Below are positions 62,362-64,000 of a stretch of 64,000 nt of DNA, piece after piece. The position numbers and the translations under genes were made by a program. The stretch is taken from positions 1 to 64,000 of the forward strand of contig NZ_JARRAH010000002.1 in NCBI RefSeq assembly GCF_030553305.1. The letters run 5' to 3'. Position 1 is the stretch's first letter; the number at the start of each line of letters is the position of its first letter. This DNA comes from Halomarina ordinaria (lineage in GTDB: Archaea; Halobacteriota; Halobacteria; Halobacteriales; Haloarculaceae). The notes under the pieces are model-generated. The model had not been told where the DNA came from. It was given only the letters and a program-made list of their open reading frames with translations, and searched no databases.

Positions 62362-63711
62362 ACGTTAGCGACGGTTCGGAGATATCACCCGACTCGGACC
62401 CCTCCCTCGAAGGAGGCGGCGGTCGTGGTAGGGGGAAGTATGGCCGGTCTCCTCACTGCCCGGGTCCTCGCGGACAGTTTGCGGGAGGTAACCGTGATCG
62501 AGCGGGACCCAATTCCCCCCGAACCGATCACTCGCCGGGGCGTCCCCCAGGGCAGGCACGTCCACCTGTTGCTCGAGTCAGGGCGCGCTACCCTCGACGA
62601 TCTGTTTCCGGGATTCGGCGAGGAGCTCGCGAGGGAAGGCGGGGTGATACTCGACGGCTCGCGCGACGTGATGCACTACCAGGAGGGCGACTATCTCGTC
62701 GACGGGACTCGACAGTTCCCGTTGTATTTCGCCACCCGACCACTCTTCGAACACGTAGTTCGGCGACGCGTGGCCGACCTCGACGCGGTCACGTTCCGGT
62801 CGCGGTGCCAGTGGACCGATTACCTCGTGGATGGATCCGCCACGACCGTGACGGGAGTCACCGTCGACGCAGCGGAGGGCGGCTCGGAGGAATTGGATGC
62901 CGATCTGGTCGTCGATGCGACCGGTCGGACGTCCCGGACGCCGACGTGGCTACAGACGCACGACTACGACCCGCCGCAAACCGACGAAGTTCGCGTCGAT
63001 ATGGCCTACAGTACGGCGTACATCGAACGGCCCGCCAACGACCGAAAGATGGTCCTGGCGGCCCCATCACCCGAACTCGGTCGTGGCGGATCGACGTTTC
63101 CGGTCGAAGACGGTGGACGGCTCGTGACCCTGTTCGGACTGCACGGCGATCATCCGCCGACGGACGAGGACGGACTGATCGAGTTCGCGTCGTCCCTCCC
63201 CGTCCAGCGATTCGAACGGCTTCTCGATACGCGGACGTGGCTCTCCGAGGATATCGCACACTACCCGTTCCCGACCAGCATCCGCCGGCGCTACGAGGGC
63301 CTGGAGCGGTTTCCGGAGGGGTTACTCGTCGTCGGTGACGCCCTCGCCAGTTTCAATCCGATCTACGGTCAGGGGATGTCGGTCGCGGCCCTGGAGGCGC
63401 TGGTTCTGCATCGCACACTCGCGGACGGGAGCCGCGAGGATCTTGGGCTGCGCTTTTTCGACCGTGTCGAAGACATCGTCGACATCGCCTGGACGTTGTC
63501 CGTCGGCGGGGACTTCGTGTTCCCGCAAACCGAGGGCCCGAAGCCTCTCGGTACCGATCTGACCAACAGGTATATATCCCGCCTGTTGCGTGGGTCCCAC
63601 GACGACCAAGTGCTCCGGGAGGCGTTCGTCGAAGTGCTCATGATGGAGCGGCCCCCGACGACACTGTTCTCCCCTCACATCCTCTGGCGCGTCCTCAGGT
63701 CGAACACGTGA
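62359..63711 (+). CDS. FAD-dependent oxidoreductase (PHBH-like)
   Basis: 450 residues. N-terminal dinucleotide motif AAVVVGGSMAGLLTARVLADSLREVTVIERD (GGSMAG variant of GxGxxG), substrate part TRPLFEHVVRRRV, second FAD motif VVDATGRTSRTPTWL, and the C-terminal VVGDALASFNPIYGQGMSVAALEALVL (GD...P...GQGM) of p-hydroxybenzoate hydroxylase-like and geranylgeranyl reductase-like flavoproteins. RGVPQGRHVHLLLESG resembles halogenase/hydroxylase members. Substrate unknown. Confidence 0.87.
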   Translation: MTLATVRRYHPTRTPPSKEAAVVVGGSMAGLLTARVLADSLREVTVIERDPIPPEPITRRGVPQGRHVHLLLESGRATLDDLFPGFGEELAREGGVILDGSRDVMHYQEGDYLVDGTRQFPLYFATRPLFEHVVRRRVADLDAVTFRSRCQWTDYLVDGSATTVTGVTVDAAEGGSEELDADLVVDATGRTSRTPTWLQTHDYDPPQTDEVRVDMAYSTAYIERPANDRKMVLAAPSPELGRGGSTFPVEDGGRLVTLFGLHGDHPPTDEDGLIEFASSLPVQRFERLLDTRTWLSEDIAHYPFPTSIRRRYEGLERFPEGLLVVGDALASFNPIYGQGMSVAALEALVLHRTLADGSREDLGLRFFDRVEDIVDIAWTLSVGGDFVFPQTEGPKPLGTDLTNRYISRLLRGSHDDQVLREAFVEVLMMERPPTTLFSPHILWRVLRSNT

Positions 63712-64000
63712 GCGGGAATGCAACCACGTTCCGCGTACGCTTCGCCGTGTCACAGTGGACCGATAGAATGTCGAGTCAACAGGGTTGGTTCGGTGAATAC
63801 AGATTCCGTGTTCAGCCCGGATGTATCGACGACTACCGTAGAGGCCAGTGAAGGCAGGGAGCTCGGCTTCGTGAGAGACCTAGATGCCACCCGAACGCTG
63901 ACAATCGTGCCATCCTCGCTAACGTTGTCTCGTGCACACTGATAGCGAAATCGACGTGGCGACCCTATTTAACTAGAAGGTTTAATACTTGGCGAGTCAT
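63712..64000. other. Right edge, promoter-like sequence
   Basis: About 290 bases. No gene is supportable; ctatttaactagaaggtttaatactt (63964 onward) contains two TATA-like strings and probably drives a gene beyond the edge. Confidence 0.5.

Overview
The window reads as the genome of a halophilic archaeon (class Halobacteria). The DNA is GC-rich, the proteins are strongly acidic (Asp/Glu-rich, Lys-poor), and many genes have an AT-rich TATA-like box 25-30 bases before the start codon, as expected for leaderless transcripts. There is an Orc1/Cdc6 gene flanked by origin recognition boxes, and several haloarchaea-specific domains of unknown function. No rRNA, tRNA or CRISPR array was seen. Genus, and chromosome versus megaplasmid, cannot be decided from the sequence alone.

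Layout. 0-14 kb is a purine and molybdenum-enzyme block: the start of a hydantoinase-like amidohydrolase, adenine deaminase, two NCS2 nucleobase permeases, an XdhC-type maturation factor, the two xanthine-dehydrogenase-type subunits (Mo-binding and 2Fe-2S, no FAD subunit seen), a TrzN/guanine-deaminase-type amidohydrolase, and MoeA. 14-19 kb holds a 2-oxoacid (possibly acetoin) dehydrogenase E1 alpha/beta and E2 with an SDR. 18.5-25 kb is mixed: a truncated alpha/beta hydrolase, a cupin, a frameshifted adenylosuccinate synthase remnant, a monooxygenase-fold protein, a haloacid dehalogenase, an IclR regulator and a MOT1-type molybdate transporter. 25-27 kb has a thiolase/DUF35 pair. 27.4-34.2 kb is a respiratory or detoxification block: a cytochrome b-sulfite-oxidase-fold fusion, a TDT-family transporter, a quinol nitric oxide reductase with an extra N-terminal region of about 290 residues, and a small CPxC membrane protein.

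34.8-40.5 kb carries assorted enzymes and a small two-gene toxin-antitoxin-like pair. 40.8-47.1 kb is the most distinctive block. It encodes a cobalt-type nitrile hydratase (beta, alpha, His-rich activator), a DUF6282 protein, a small membrane subunit with a sodium:solute symporter, and an amidase. Together these could import a nitrile or amide and convert it to the acid. Two micro-ORFs sit exactly where leaderless transcripts would start, and their stop codons overlap the start codons of the symporter subunit and the amidase.

47.3-49.1 kb is a replication origin: orc1/cdc6, inverted ORB elements and a candidate unwinding region. Around it lie a DUF7509-like gene, a winged-helix gene and a frameshifted remnant. 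51-64 kb has a Tat-exported endonuclease/phosphatase-fold protein, a dihydropyrimidinase, SHOCT and DoxX membrane proteins divergent from a winged-helix regulator with a perfect palindrome between them, and a DUF1059/OsmC/methyltransferase/membrane-protein operon. The end holds plasmid-type gene remnants, a luciferase-like monooxygenase and an FAD-dependent oxidoreductase.

Functional names come from motif and family recognition by eye; no database search was run.
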